A DNA stretch of 11,955 bases from Humitalea sp038249305 (lineage in GTDB: Bacteria > Pseudomonadota > Alphaproteobacteria > Acetobacterales > Acetobacteraceae), in contig JBBRWI010000116.1 of assembly GCA_038249305.1 (NCBI GenBank), positions 1 to 11,955 on the forward strand, in the 5' to 3' direction. The notes under the pieces were generated by a model. That model was not told where the DNA came from and did not search any database. It saw nothing but the letters and a program-made list of their open reading frames with translations. Below are positions 1 to 6,190 of this stretch, one piece after another (positions within the stretch are counted from its first letter, which is position 1; every line of letters starts with the position of its first letter). The position numbers and the translations under genes are program-made.

Positions 1-44
1 AGGGCAGCACTGTTGATCGCGGCGAAGTCCAGCGTTGGTGCCAT
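1..44 (-). CDS. 5' end of a gene leaving the left edge; possible primase/Toprim-type protein
   Basis: Only the first 14 codons and part of the next are present, reading MAPTLDFAAINSAA. An in-frame ATG lies 12 nt upstream (54-56), and neither start has a clear ribosome binding site. The gene follows the small helix-turn-helix gene (stop at 82-84) on the same strand, so the two are probably co-transcribed. The opening resembles, from memory, the N-termini of CHC2/Toprim-type primase-like proteins carried by alphaproteobacterial islands and plasmids, which often follow an AlpA-like regulator. Fourteen residues cannot prove that; what is firm is an open frame from a plausible start to the window edge. 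Confidence 0.4.
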   Translation of the reverse strand, partial: MAPTLDFAAINSAA

Positions 45-81
45 GCGGCGCGGCATGATGCGGCCCGTCGCCGTGGTGATT

Positions 82-345
82 TCAGCGGGCCGCATGCGCG
101 TCGGCTTCCGAGGTGCTACGGCGGGGCGGGGTGGTCAGGCTTCGCGCCCAGTCCAGCGCATCGCCCCAGCGGTACAGCGCGCGGCCGGAGAACAGCGAGT
201 AGGGCGGGCCACCGCCGCGCGTCGCCTTGGTCGCCAGCGTGCGGGGAGAAACAGGATAGCCGGCAGCGGTGAGCGCGGCGGCTGCGGCCTCGCGCTTCAG
301 CAGCGCATCGGCATTGTCGGGGATCTGTGACATCGGACCATCCAT
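82..345 (-). CDS. Small AlpA/excisionase-like helix-turn-helix DNA-binding protein
   Basis: An 87-aa basic protein. Residues about 15-70 have the layout of a MerR/AlpA-type winged helix: a first helix LLKREAAAAALTAAG, a turn with SPRTLATKATRGGGPPY (the recognition-helix region), then GRALYRWGDALDWARS, matching the 'G-x-x-Y-R-x-x-D-L/A-x-x-W' ending usual for excisionase-family and island-encoded regulators. The tail is disordered and charged. ATG at 345 or the in-frame ATG at 333 could each be the start. A perfect 12-nt palindrome lies just upstream (349-360), which could be a self-operator. Such proteins control excision or replication genes of integrative elements; here it precedes a possible primase-like gene. 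The fold call is good; the precise role is inferred. Confidence 0.7.
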   Translation of the reverse strand: MDGPMSQIPDNADALLKREAAAAALTAAGYPVSPRTLATKATRGGGPPYSLFSGRALYRWGDALDWARSLTTPPRRSTSEADAHAAR

Positions 346-348
346 CGG

Positions 349-360
349 TTTGCGCGCAAA
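349..360. promoter_or_regulatory. 12-nt perfect palindrome upstream of the helix-turn-helix gene
   Basis: TTTGCGCGCAAA reads the same on both strands and ends 3 nt before the first possible ATG of the small DNA-binding protein (15 nt before the second). It sits in the only gap between that gene and the upstream 224-aa gene, where an autoregulatory operator would be expected. No convincing -35/-10 pair is visible, and a GC-rich genome produces short palindromes by chance, so the operator role is only a suggestion. Confidence 0.3.
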
Positions 361-433
361 GGCGCGCTGTTGATGGACCGGTGATGGAGTGCTTCGAATC
401 TCGCGGCGAGAAACGCGGAATTCCCGCGGGAGA

Positions 434-1108
434 CTATTTCCGCGACTTGCGCGGCCCTGGCTTTTTCCACGCCGCCGGCGCCATTTCCCGCCGAATCGCG
501 CGGAACGGATCGCGCGGAATCTTCACCCCGAAGTGCGATGAGGCTGCGGCAATGTCCTCTGGCTCACTCGGCGGCGGTGCAGTGGCCGGCCATGACCCAC
601 GGCGGAGGATGTACCAGGACCGTAGCGTCGCCAATGAGTAGACCGGCTTCGGATCGGCTTGCGCCGCGACGGCGGGCGGCATGGCATCAGGGTCCGGGCA
701 CACGTGTGCCGGCATGGCCTCCGCAATGCGAACGTGGAACAGCACGACAGCGCCGAGGCCGTCTCGGGCGGTGTCATCGGCGAAATGGGGACGGAGATAC
801 TGCCAGGATTCGGCGGCCACCTCGATGCGGGGACCGGTTGGCCGCTCGCGCGCCGTCGCGACCAGATCGCCACGCTGCAATCGGCGGCGCAGGTCGTCCA
901 GCAGCTGGCAGCGCTGATACTCGGCCTCGAAATAGGCCGCGGATTTGAGCATGCCGCGATGCGTGTCCTGCCGGCCGGGAAGCAGGTCCATGGCCTCGAA
1001 CCGAGCGGCTTCGGCCTCGGCCGCGGCGAGTGCCTCGACGATGGTGCTGTCGCAGGAGCGGCGGGGCCCTTCGGCAAGGGTCAGGCCAATTGATTGGTCG
1101 TGCTTCAT
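434..1108 (-). CDS. Uncharacterised 224-aa island protein
   Basis: I do not recognise the family. The protein is soluble, without signal peptide or membrane segment. Residues about 20-85 are predicted helical and charged (an Ala/Glu-rich stretch, then AYFEAEYQRCQLLDDLRRRLQRG). The middle carries RGDLVATARERPTGPRIEV and SWQYLRPHF, a short beta-like segment. The C-terminus is strongly basic (WKKPGPRKSRK), suggesting nucleic-acid contact. The ATG at 1106-1108 follows a GGGGA about 5 nt upstream. It lies 88 nt before the helix-turn-helix gene on the same strand and is probably part of the same leftward unit. The other open frames over this stretch have the composition of GC-rich shadows, so this frame is preferred. 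Confidence 0.6.
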   Translation of the reverse strand: MKHDQSIGLTLAEGPRRSCDSTIVEALAAAEAEAARFEAMDLLPGRQDTHRGMLKSAAYFEAEYQRCQLLDDLRRRLQRGDLVATARERPTGPRIEVAAESWQYLRPHFADDTARDGLGAVVLFHVRIAEAMPAHVCPDPDAMPPAVAAQADPKPVYSLATLRSWYILRRGSWPATAPPPSEPEDIAAASSHFGVKIPRDPFRAIRREMAPAAWKKPGPRKSRK

Positions 1109-1258
1109 TCATTTCCCCGGCTGCTGCAACGCGGGCGACCCGATGACGGCACGGGGCCGAAGCGAGTCGCCGCAGGGGGGCAGATGTAGGATAACGTTCC
1201 TGCTTTGTGCTATGCCCTTGATTGAACAGCGTGATCCTGGCCGCGCCGATTTGCGGGT

Positions 1259-1951
1259 TCAGACCTCTATTTTCCAGTACGCCATCGCTTGGCGGACAGG
1301 TTCTTTTGGATAGTGCGGGCCAGCATCAACCAAATCCTTCCGAATCCGCGCCAGTCGTCGTGCGGCGTCTTTGCGAATTCCGTCGTCGAGCGCCACTACG
1401 CCGGGAGGCACCTTCGTCTCACCGATCGCCCTCGGCCAGCTCGCGGGGTAGGCAGCCCAGTCACCCCATCGATCGATTGTGGCCACTGTCTGGGAAAGGC
1501 TTTCGTGATCGCAATGCCAGCCGTAGAGGGCGCGCGCGCAAATTCGGAGCATGGCTGACTGGTACCGCGCGTCATCCACCCCCCAAATGTGGCAGCATGA
1601 CCAGTTCGGCCGGTCGTCGGAACGCAATCCGAGCGCATGCGTCAATGCTTTGTTGGCGCCGACATTCCCCTCTTGCTTGTGTGCCCCTTTGTTGAGTTGT
1701 TGGGCGGACCAGTTGCTTTTGTAAAATAGTCCTTTCCGCGCATATTCAGGGTACCACAGCGGCAATAACTGGAAGGTCGCAGGATCGACCCAGCGGGCGG
1801 TGCGCTCGATGAGGCGCATCACATCGCCCAGTTCCATCTCGACCCTGAGCGCTTCAAGCCCGTCCGGAAGCGTTGTCCTGGGCACTTTGCTTCCTTTTCT
1901 GCGGGTGCCTTTGGCGCGGCCGGCGGACGGTATTTCGCTTGTCAGTTCCAT
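1259..1951 (-). CDS. Uncharacterised 230-aa protein directly downstream of vapBC
   Basis: The ATG lies 8 nt after the vapC stop codon on the same strand, so it is very likely translated from the vapBC message. I do not recognise a named domain. Visible landmarks: a basic N-terminal tail (GRAKGTRRKGSK, residues 11-22); a Trp/Tyr-rich segment LLPLWYPEYARKGLFY (62-77); EGNVGANKALTHALGLR (94-110); NWSCCHIWGVDD (116-127) with Cys119, Cys120 and His121; and ALYGWHCDHE (141-150). The His/Cys/Asp clusters could bind metal, as in HNH-type nucleases, but no complete HNH motif can be traced. There is no signal peptide or membrane segment. Base composition is visibly less GC-rich than the carbohydrate genes to the right, fitting horizontally acquired DNA. 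Confidence 0.65.
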   Translation of the reverse strand: MELTSEIPSAGRAKGTRRKGSKVPRTTLPDGLEALRVEMELGDVMRLIERTARWVDPATFQLLPLWYPEYARKGLFYKSNWSAQQLNKGAHKQEGNVGANKALTHALGLRSDDRPNWSCCHIWGVDDARYQSAMLRICARALYGWHCDHESLSQTVATIDRWGDWAAYPASWPRAIGETKVPPGVVALDDGIRKDAARRLARIRKDLVDAGPHYPKEPVRQAMAYWKIEV

Positions 1952-1959
1952 GCTGGCGT

Positions 1960-2406
1960 CTACGCCTCGAAGGGATTGGTGACCTCGACCCCCATGGGCA
2001 CGAAGTCGCGGGTGTTGCGCGTCGCCACCACCAGCCCGCGCGCACGAGCGATGCAGGCCACCGTCAGGTCCGCGAAGCCGGGCGTTACCCCCCGCAGGCT
2101 TGCCTCATGCTGAAGGTGCCGCGCCTGCAGCGCCGCCTTGGTGTCGAAGGGCAGCACGCGGTCCGGATAGTTTGTCAGCACCGCGGCCAACCACTCGGCC
2201 AGATCCCGCGCGTGCCGGCTGGCGCCGCTCGCCTCACGCTCGCCGATGCCTGCGGCAATCTCGGCCACAGCGGTGACAGGAAGGAACAGGTTCGCCTGCT
2301 GGGCGACGATCCATGCACGGGCAGCGGCCTTCTCCGGCGGCAGCACGTCACGCCGATCCGGCGCGGTCGCGGAGATCAGGTTCGTGTCGATAAGGTAGCC
2401 TGCCAT
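1960..2406 (-). CDS. vapC: VapC-family PIN-domain toxin (ribonuclease)
   Basis: A 148-aa PIN-domain protein. The acidic catalytic set is visible: Asp7 in LIDTN, Glu49 in AVAEI, Asp113 in FADLTVACIA, and the closing LVVATRNTRDF (Asp134). VapC toxins are Mg-dependent RNases that cut tRNA or rRNA when the antitoxin is degraded. The frame stays open further upstream, but the ATG at 2404-2406 is chosen because MAGYLIDTNL is the standard PIN opening and because it overlaps the antitoxin stop (TGATG), giving translational coupling. The next gene starts 8 nt after its stop. All catalytic residues are present, so the toxin looks intact. The family call is secure; the RNA target cannot be seen. Confidence 0.93.
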   Translation of the reverse strand: MAGYLIDTNLISATAPDRRDVLPPEKAAARAWIVAQQANLFLPVTAVAEIAAGIGEREASGASRHARDLAEWLAAVLTNYPDRVLPFDTKAALQARHLQHEASLRGVTPGFADLTVACIARARGLVVATRNTRDFVPMGVEVTNPFEA

Positions 2407-2645
2407 CAAAGCCCGAGATCGCGGGCTGGCAAGCGATCGCGGTGCACGTCGGCGCCCTCGGGGAAGGCGAGAAGCAGATCGGCCAGGCTCGGCCTCGCAC
2501 CACTGAGCCGCTGCCATTCGTCATAACCAAGGACCACGGCCACCGGCGCGCCGTGCCGGGTGACGACCGTGCACTCGCCCTTGGCCGCCTGATCGACCAC
2601 TGCAGAGAAGCTCGCCTTGGCATCGCGCAACTGAACCTCGCGCAT
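2406..2645 (-). CDS. vapB: Phd/YefM-type (VapB-like) antitoxin
   Basis: A 79-aa protein. The N-terminal half, with LRDAKASFSAVVDQAAKGE and then VTRHGAPVAVVLGYDEWQRL, is the classic Phd/YefM fold that dimerises and binds the operator. The C-terminal 30 residues are acidic/hydrophobic and would wrap the VapC active site. The ATG is at 2643-2645, with a good AGGAG about 9 nt upstream (around 2655-2659). Its stop overlaps the vapC start. It is probably autoregulated: a near-perfect inverted repeat lies 15 nt before the start codon. Type II modules of this kind commonly stabilise islands and plasmids, which fits the tRNA-bounded context. Confidence 0.93.
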   Translation of the reverse strand: MREVQLRDAKASFSAVVDQAAKGECTVVTRHGAPVAVVLGYDEWQRLSGARPSLADLLLAFPEGADVHRDRLPARDLGL

Positions 2646-2660
2646 GGCACGATACTCCTG

Positions 2661-2681
2661 ATATGACTACAGTAGTCATAT
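2661..2681 (-). promoter_or_regulatory. Palindromic operator/promoter of the vapBC operon
   Basis: Two 10-nt arms, ATATGACTAC and GTAGTCATAT, are exact reverse complements around a single central A. The palindrome ends 15 nt before the antitoxin ATG, just upstream of its AGGAG. It is AT-rich in a GC-rich region and covers the place where a -10 box would lie. Phd/VapB antitoxins and their toxin complexes repress by binding such palindromes, so this is the likely autoregulatory operator. The arms and spacing are seen; the binding is inferred from the family. Confidence 0.8.
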
Positions 2682-2880
2682 AGGAGGGGCAGCCGCTTAA
2701 TGCCAGCCCATTGCGGGCGCACAAGATGCCCTTCAACCCACTGGCCGCGATTCCCGATCGGGCGCCCATCCTCCCTGTGACCCCCATGCTCCCCCCGGGA
2801 TGGGTGGCGCATGACGTGAAAATGCGAACAGCGGTGGTAGGCGGCTGATCGCATCACGCCACCCCCTGCTTCACCCCCGG
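2682..2880. other. Stretch between the vapBC promoter and the IS630 remnant, no confident gene
   Basis: I see no reliable gene here. A 40-codon plus-strand frame (2726-2848) has high third-position GC, but it lacks a ribosome binding site and matches nothing I recognise; it may be a gene tail or chance. The part nearest vapB should hold the -35 region of the antitoxin promoter. I could not find a clear left inverted repeat of the IS630 element. Confidence 0.4.
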
Positions 2881-2883
2881 CCC

Positions 2884-3840
2884 CGCCACGACCTCCGCGC
2901 TACCCTGGCCGGCCATCTTCCGCAGCGTCGCCGCGGCACCCGCTCCGAGGCAGCACGTCTAGGTGACGTGACGCTGCAGATCATCAGGGACTGGGTGGTG
3001 CGCTTCAACGCTGGCGGGGCCGACGGGCTGGTCGACCGCCGCGCCGCAGGCCCCAAGCCCTTGCTGACCGACACGCACCGCCAGGCGCTGGCAGTCCAGA
3101 TCGACCGCGGGCCGATCCCGGCGGCGGATGGCGTGGTGCGGTGGCGGCTGTGCGATCTCGGGCAATGGCTGTGGGAGGAGTTCCGCGTCTCGGTCTCGAT
3201 ACCGCAAGCTCTCGGCGCGCCCAAAGCATCATGCCCAGGCCGAAGGGGCCATCGAGCTTTTTAAAAAAGCTTCCCCGCGACGCTGGCAGGCATCGCGGCC
3301 GACCAGGGCCTCGGCCCCGATGCCATAGATGTCTGGTTCCAGGACGAGGCCCGCGTCGGCCAGACAAACAGCATCACCCGGCGCTGGGCACGGCGCGGCA
3401 CCCGGCCCTGCGCGCCACAGGATCAGCGCTACGCGTCGACCTACATCTTCGGTGCCAACTGCCCGCAGGAGGGCAAAGGCGCGGCCCTGGTCCTGCCCTT
3501 CTGCAACACCGCGGGCATGAACCTGCACCTGGCCGAGATCAGCCGAATGGTCAGCCCGGGCCGGCATGCCGTGCTGCTGCTCGACCAGGCCGGCTGGCAC
3601 CTCTCGGGCGAGGTGGCGCTGCCTGACAACATCACCCTGCTGCCGCTGCCGGCCAAGTGCCCAGAGCTGAACGTGATGGACAACGTCTGGCAGTTCATGC
3701 GCGACAACTGGCTGTCGAACCGCATCTTTCAGGACCACGACGACATCGTCGCGCACTGCTGCCACAACTGGAACCGCCTCGTCGCTCAGCCCTGGCGCAT
3801 CATGTCCATCGGCATGCGTGACTGGGCGCATCGGTTCTAG
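2884..3840 (+). pseudogene. Degenerate IS630-family transposase
   Basis: Three pieces of one transposase can be read. Frame 1 from about 2884 to 3199 gives the helix-turn-helix part (RSEAARLGDVTLQIIRDW, then RFNAGGADGLVDRR and PIPAADGVVRWRL). Frame 2 from 3200 to about 3262 gives YRKLSARPKHHAQAEGAIEL. Frame 1 then resumes to the TAG at 3838-3840 with the catalytic domain: Asp at 3343-3345 (VWFQDEARVGQ), Asp at 3583-3585 (LLLDQAGWH) and the PELNVMDNVWQFMRDN block. At the first junction about ten residues normal in the family (the TLSRELRALG region) are missing, so it is a deletion. The second junction falls in a T5A6 run. The N-terminus also looks shortened. The third catalytic residue is Asp (3679-3681) where the family normally has Glu. 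Inactive remnant. Confidence 0.85.
3255..3271. repeat. T5A6 palindrome at the transposase frame junction
   Basis: AGCTTTTT and AAAAAGCT form 8-nt inverted arms around one central A. The in-frame TAA of the first reading frame (3262-3264) lies inside it, and the frame switch back to the catalytic domain occurs in the A6 run (3263-3268). Homopolymer runs are prone to slippage, either as mutation or as programmed frameshifting; in this already deleted gene, mutation is the simpler reading. Confidence 0.5.
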
Positions 3841-3842
3841 GC

Positions 3843-3890
3843 AGTGGTAAGTCGTATAACCGGAGAGCGCAGATGGTAGCAAGCCGTATA
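3843..3890 (+). repeat. Imperfect direct repeat just after the transposase; possible IS end region
   Basis: AGTGGTAAGTCGTATA (3843-3858) recurs as GATGGTAGCAAGCCGTATA (3872-3890) with small gaps and substitutions. It begins 2 nt after the transposase stop codon, where the right terminal repeat of an IS630 element would lie. I found no matching inverted copy left of the transposase, so the left end is probably lost. A hairpin (CCGCGC 3905-3910 with GCGCGG 3921-3926) follows without a T-run. Confidence 0.35.
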
Positions 3891-3980
3891 CTAGTAACGC
3901 ATCGCCGCGCGCAACTGAAAGCGCGGACGGTGCAAATACCCACAAAACAACACGATCGGAAACAACAGTAAAAGACCCCA

Positions 3981-4025
3981 CTCCGAAGGCAGAGGCCGAA
4001 GGTTCGAATCCTTTCGGGTCCGCCA
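3981..4025 (+). other. 3' fragment of tRNA-Arg(CCG): island attachment-site scar
   Basis: The stretch reads as a tRNA from position 32 to 76 with exact canonical spacing: anticodon loop CTCCGAA (3981-3987, anticodon CCG, so arginine), 3' anticodon stem GGCAG (3988-3992), 5-nt variable loop AGGCC, T-arm GAAGG-TTCGAAT-CCTTT (3998-4014, one G-T pair), 3' acceptor strand CGGGTCC (4015-4021), discriminator G, encoded CCA (4023-4025). The bases before it (CCCCA) cannot pair with GGCAG, which would need CTGCC, and no D-arm or GGACCCG 5' acceptor strand is visible to the left. So this is not a functional tRNA. Tyrosine integrases often recombine from the anticodon loop to the 3' end, rebuild the tRNA at one end and leave the displaced 3' piece at the other. 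The orientation predicts the intact tRNA beyond the left edge. Confidence 0.85.
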
Positions 4026-4270
4026 GATTATCAAAGGGTTGGCCGGCGGCTGATCCGAAACCAACCAGGTCGGGGTAGCGGTGGGCTGTTGTCGACACGC
4101 CGCCTGTCTTTGTGACGATCGTAATCAGGCGCCCACAGGCGCTGGCTGCTGCCCTTCGCATGAACAGCCGGCGACGCATGGCGTCGCACAGGCCGATCCA
4201 GACCGCCGCCCGAACATTCCGTGCCGCACGGTAGCGCCGATGCGTCCGAAACGGCGGGAACCGTCCGGCG
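4026..4270. other. Intergenic stretch between the tRNA scar and the dehydrogenase gene
   Basis: No gene is supported here. The only long minus-strand frame runs through the tRNA fragment and the antisense of the transposase and is spurious. A small inverted repeat (GCGCC-CACA-GGCGC, in the 4130-4150 region) lacks a T-run in either direction. I see no convincing terminator after the dehydrogenase stop codon at 4271-4273. Confidence 0.5.
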
Positions 4271-5317
4271 TCAGTCGCCGTGGCCCACGATCTGCAGTTT
4301 CTCGTGCAGCGTCGGCGCCAGGGTATGGCCATGTGCGTAGATACGGTCGATCAGCGTCATGACCGCCAGCGCGTGCTGCGAATTGCCCATCGTGACCGGC
4401 ATGCCGAGCGACACGGCGTCCATGAAATGCTCGGCCTCGCTGGCCCAGGAGGTGTCGATCGCGTAGTGCATCCGCTCCTCGGTATCGAAGTTCGCAGCCG
4501 GCGCCGTCGCGCGGTTCTTCGCGATGGTCAGTTCTTCCTCGCCATAGGTACCGGAGGAGGTCTTGAGCCCGTTGAGCACACAGTAGCCGCGCTCCATGAA
4601 CACCTCCAGCGAGAACAGGTGCCGCCACTGCGTCATGGTCGAGTGGAACGACACCTCGATCCCGGTTTCGCTGTTGCGCATGATGGCGAAGACGTTGTCC
4701 TCGATTCCGGGAATATTCCAGTAGCGGCTGGAAACATAGGCATGCACATCATCGAACGGCACGCCGCCCATGTGCAGGAACAGGTCAAGCATATGGATGC
4801 CCTGGTCCAGCAGGATGCCGCCACCGGCGCGTTCGCGGTCGGCGCGCCAGGTCTTCAGATAGTCGGCATCGACGCTTTTGCCGTAGCGGCCGCGCATCCA
4901 GATCACCCGGCCGTAGGTGCCGCTGTCGATGACCTGCTTCATCTTCACCACCGCGCCGTGGTGGCGGTGGTTGAACCCGTACATCAGCACGCGGCGCGAC
5001 GCGCGCTCGACCGCGATGATGTCGCGCACGTCATCGGCGGTGAAGGCGGGGGGCTTTTCGCAGAAGACGTGCTTGCCGGCCTTCAACGCCGCGATGGTCA
5101 GCGGCTTGTTCACGTCGTTGGTGGCGCAGATCAAGACGATGCTGATGTCCGGGTCGTCGATGATCTCCTGCGCCGAGGCCGCGACCGCGCAGGGTGGATG
5201 CTCCGGAGGGTGCGGATCGTAGATCTTCGTGATGGTGGCGCGGCCGTCCTTGCGCAGCGCAGCGGCGCGCGTCTGGCCCATCTTGCCGAAACCGATGATC
5301 CCAACATTGTGTGCCAT
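4271..5317 (-). CDS. Gfo/Idh/MocA-family sugar dehydrogenase
   Basis: A 348-aa NAD(P)-dependent oxidoreductase of the usual family length. The N-terminal Rossmann fold carries GFGKMG at residues 9-14. The family EKP motif is at 87-89, with Lys88 the expected catalytic lysine, and GGGILLDQGIHMLD (165-178) supplies the Asp171/His175 pair of the active site. Members oxidise or reduce a ring hydroxyl of free or nucleotide-linked sugars and inositols. The ATG at 5315-5317 is preferred over the one 18 nt upstream because AGGAG lies 8 nt before it and MAHNVGIIGFGKMG is a normal family opening. It follows the phosphatase gene by 51 nt on the same strand. The family is certain; the substrate is unknown, though neighbours suggest a surface-sugar precursor. 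Confidence 0.93.
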   Translation of the reverse strand: MAHNVGIIGFGKMGQTRAAALRKDGRATITKIYDPHPPEHPPCAVAASAQEIIDDPDISIVLICATNDVNKPLTIAALKAGKHVFCEKPPAFTADDVRDIIAVERASRRVLMYGFNHRHHGAVVKMKQVIDSGTYGRVIWMRGRYGKSVDADYLKTWRADRERAGGGILLDQGIHMLDLFLHMGGVPFDDVHAYVSSRYWNIPGIEDNVFAIMRNSETGIEVSFHSTMTQWRHLFSLEVFMERGYCVLNGLKTSSGTYGEEELTIAKNRATAPAANFDTEERMHYAIDTSWASEAEHFMDAVSLGMPVTMGNSQHALAVMTLIDRIYAHGHTLAPTLHEKLQIVGHGD

Positions 5318-5368
5318 GCATCTTGCTCCTAACATGATTGGATCGGTCGTCCCGTTGACCTGAAATCC

Positions 5369-6109
5369 TTAGGCTTCGACCAATACGTCAACGGCGTGCC
5401 CGGCAAGCGCATCGCAGCGCACGGTACCAAGACCGGCGCCCTGCGCCAGGGCGAGGCCGGCGGCCACGTCCCACCACATGATCCCGCTTTCGGCGTAGCC
5501 ATCGAGCCGCCCCGCCGCGACCCAGGCAAGGGAAAGTGCCGCGGCACCCAGCATGCGGGTCTTGGTCCAGCGCGCCGTCAGGTCGCCAAGCCGGGCCAGC
5601 GTCGCCGCCGGGTCCGCCTTGGCCGGAAACCCGGTTGCCAGCATTTGCCGCGCCGGGGCCGGGCGGGCGACCAGGGCCCCGTTCACCCGCAATCCCAGCC
5701 CCGCACCGCCCGTGAACAGTTCATCGCGTTCCGGATCATAGATGGCGCCGAGCAACGCCTCGCGCCCGCGGCAGAGAGCCAAGGACACAGCATAAAGCGG
5801 GACACCACGGAAGTAGTTGAATGATCCATCCAAAGGATCGAGCACCCAGTGCAACCCATCCGAGCCCGGGGTCGCGCCGGTCCAGCCACCCTCCTCACCC
5901 AATACCGGCAGGTCGGCGCGATCGCGAAGGAAGGCGCGGATCATCGCTTCCGATTCAGCGTCCTCGTGCAATTTGATGTCACGCCCAAGTTGCGATGCCG
6001 GAGCGTTCCGAAGAAGTTGTTGTATTTTTAAGTAATCACGGGTGCTGCGAACCGCATCGCCTGCGATCGCCAAAAGCGAAACGAAATCTTCATGATCGGT
6101 CGACGGCAA
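5369..6109 (-). CDS. Inositol-monophosphatase-family phosphatase (sugar-phosphate or PAP phosphatase)
   Basis: About 246 aa from the assumed TTG start at 6107-6109. The Mg/Li-dependent phosphatase motifs are present: an Asp/Glu segment KLHEDAESEAMI (46-57), GEEGG (71-75), DPLDGSFNYFRG (91-102) and WWDVAAGLALAQGAG near the C-terminus. The DPLDG motif is followed by Ser where most members have Thr. The frame stays open to 6310, but that stretch overlaps the divergent hydratase gene and shows no protein character, and no ATG is available near DHEDFVSLLAIAG, so the start is uncertain. IMPase-fold enzymes hydrolyse inositol or sugar phosphates, or the 3'-phosphate of PAP (CysQ). In this cluster it could remove phosphate from a sugar intermediate; with a sulfotransferase-like gene nearby, PAP removal is a second possibility. 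Confidence 0.88.
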   Translation of the reverse strand: MPSTDHEDFVSLLAIAGDAVRSTRDYLKIQQLLRNAPASQLGRDIKLHEDAESEAMIRAFLRDRADLPVLGEEGGWTGATPGSDGLHWVLDPLDGSFNYFRGVPLYAVSLALCRGREALLGAIYDPERDELFTGGAGLGLRVNGALVARPAPARQMLATGFPAKADPAATLARLGDLTARWTKTRMLGAAALSLAWVAAGRLDGYAESGIMWWDVAAGLALAQGAGLGTVRCDALAGHAVDVLVEA

Positions 6110-6190
6110 TTCAAATGACCCAAAGCAATTTGTCGGCCACGCTTTACAGAGCGGCGGGTGCCGTGGCAATGAACCATCGATGAAGAGCGA
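6110..6190. promoter_or_regulatory. Divergent intergenic region of the carbohydrate cluster
   Basis: These 81 nt separate the minus-strand phosphatase/dehydrogenase pair from the plus-strand gene run, so both promoters should lie here or just inside the flanking genes. It is somewhat richer in A/T than its surroundings. A TTTACA on the plus strand (around 6144-6149) could be a -35 element, but no good -10 follows at the right distance. I see no clear operator. Confidence 0.35.

Noticed and set aside
523..1077. An alternative minus-strand frame of 184 codons, and overlapping plus-strand frames, in the 224-aa gene
   Set aside because: Translations are Pro/Arg/Ser/Cys-rich shadows. The chosen frame has balanced helical composition and a plausible start.
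2726..2848. A 40-aa plus-strand small open frame
   Set aside because: No ribosome binding site and no recognisable sequence; high third-position GC is not enough in this genome.
3905..3926. A 6-bp hairpin (CCGCGC/GCGCGG) after the transposase as a terminator
   Set aside because: It has a 10-nt loop and no following T-run, and such GC hairpins are common here by chance.
3971..4025. A complete functional tRNA gene
   Set aside because: No 5' acceptor strand, D-arm or 5' anticodon strand can be folded from the upstream bases; only positions 32-76 exist.
3229..4332. A 367-codon minus-strand open frame
   Set aside because: It runs antisense through the transposase remnant and the tRNA fragment. 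The DPKGFEPSASAFG stretch in its translation is the well-known false peptide from the reverse strand of a tRNA T-arm.
4280..5332. A 350-codon plus-strand open frame
   Set aside because: It is a mirror of the Gfo/Idh dehydrogenase gene, full of His/Val/Arg/Asp repeats, with no recognisable motif.
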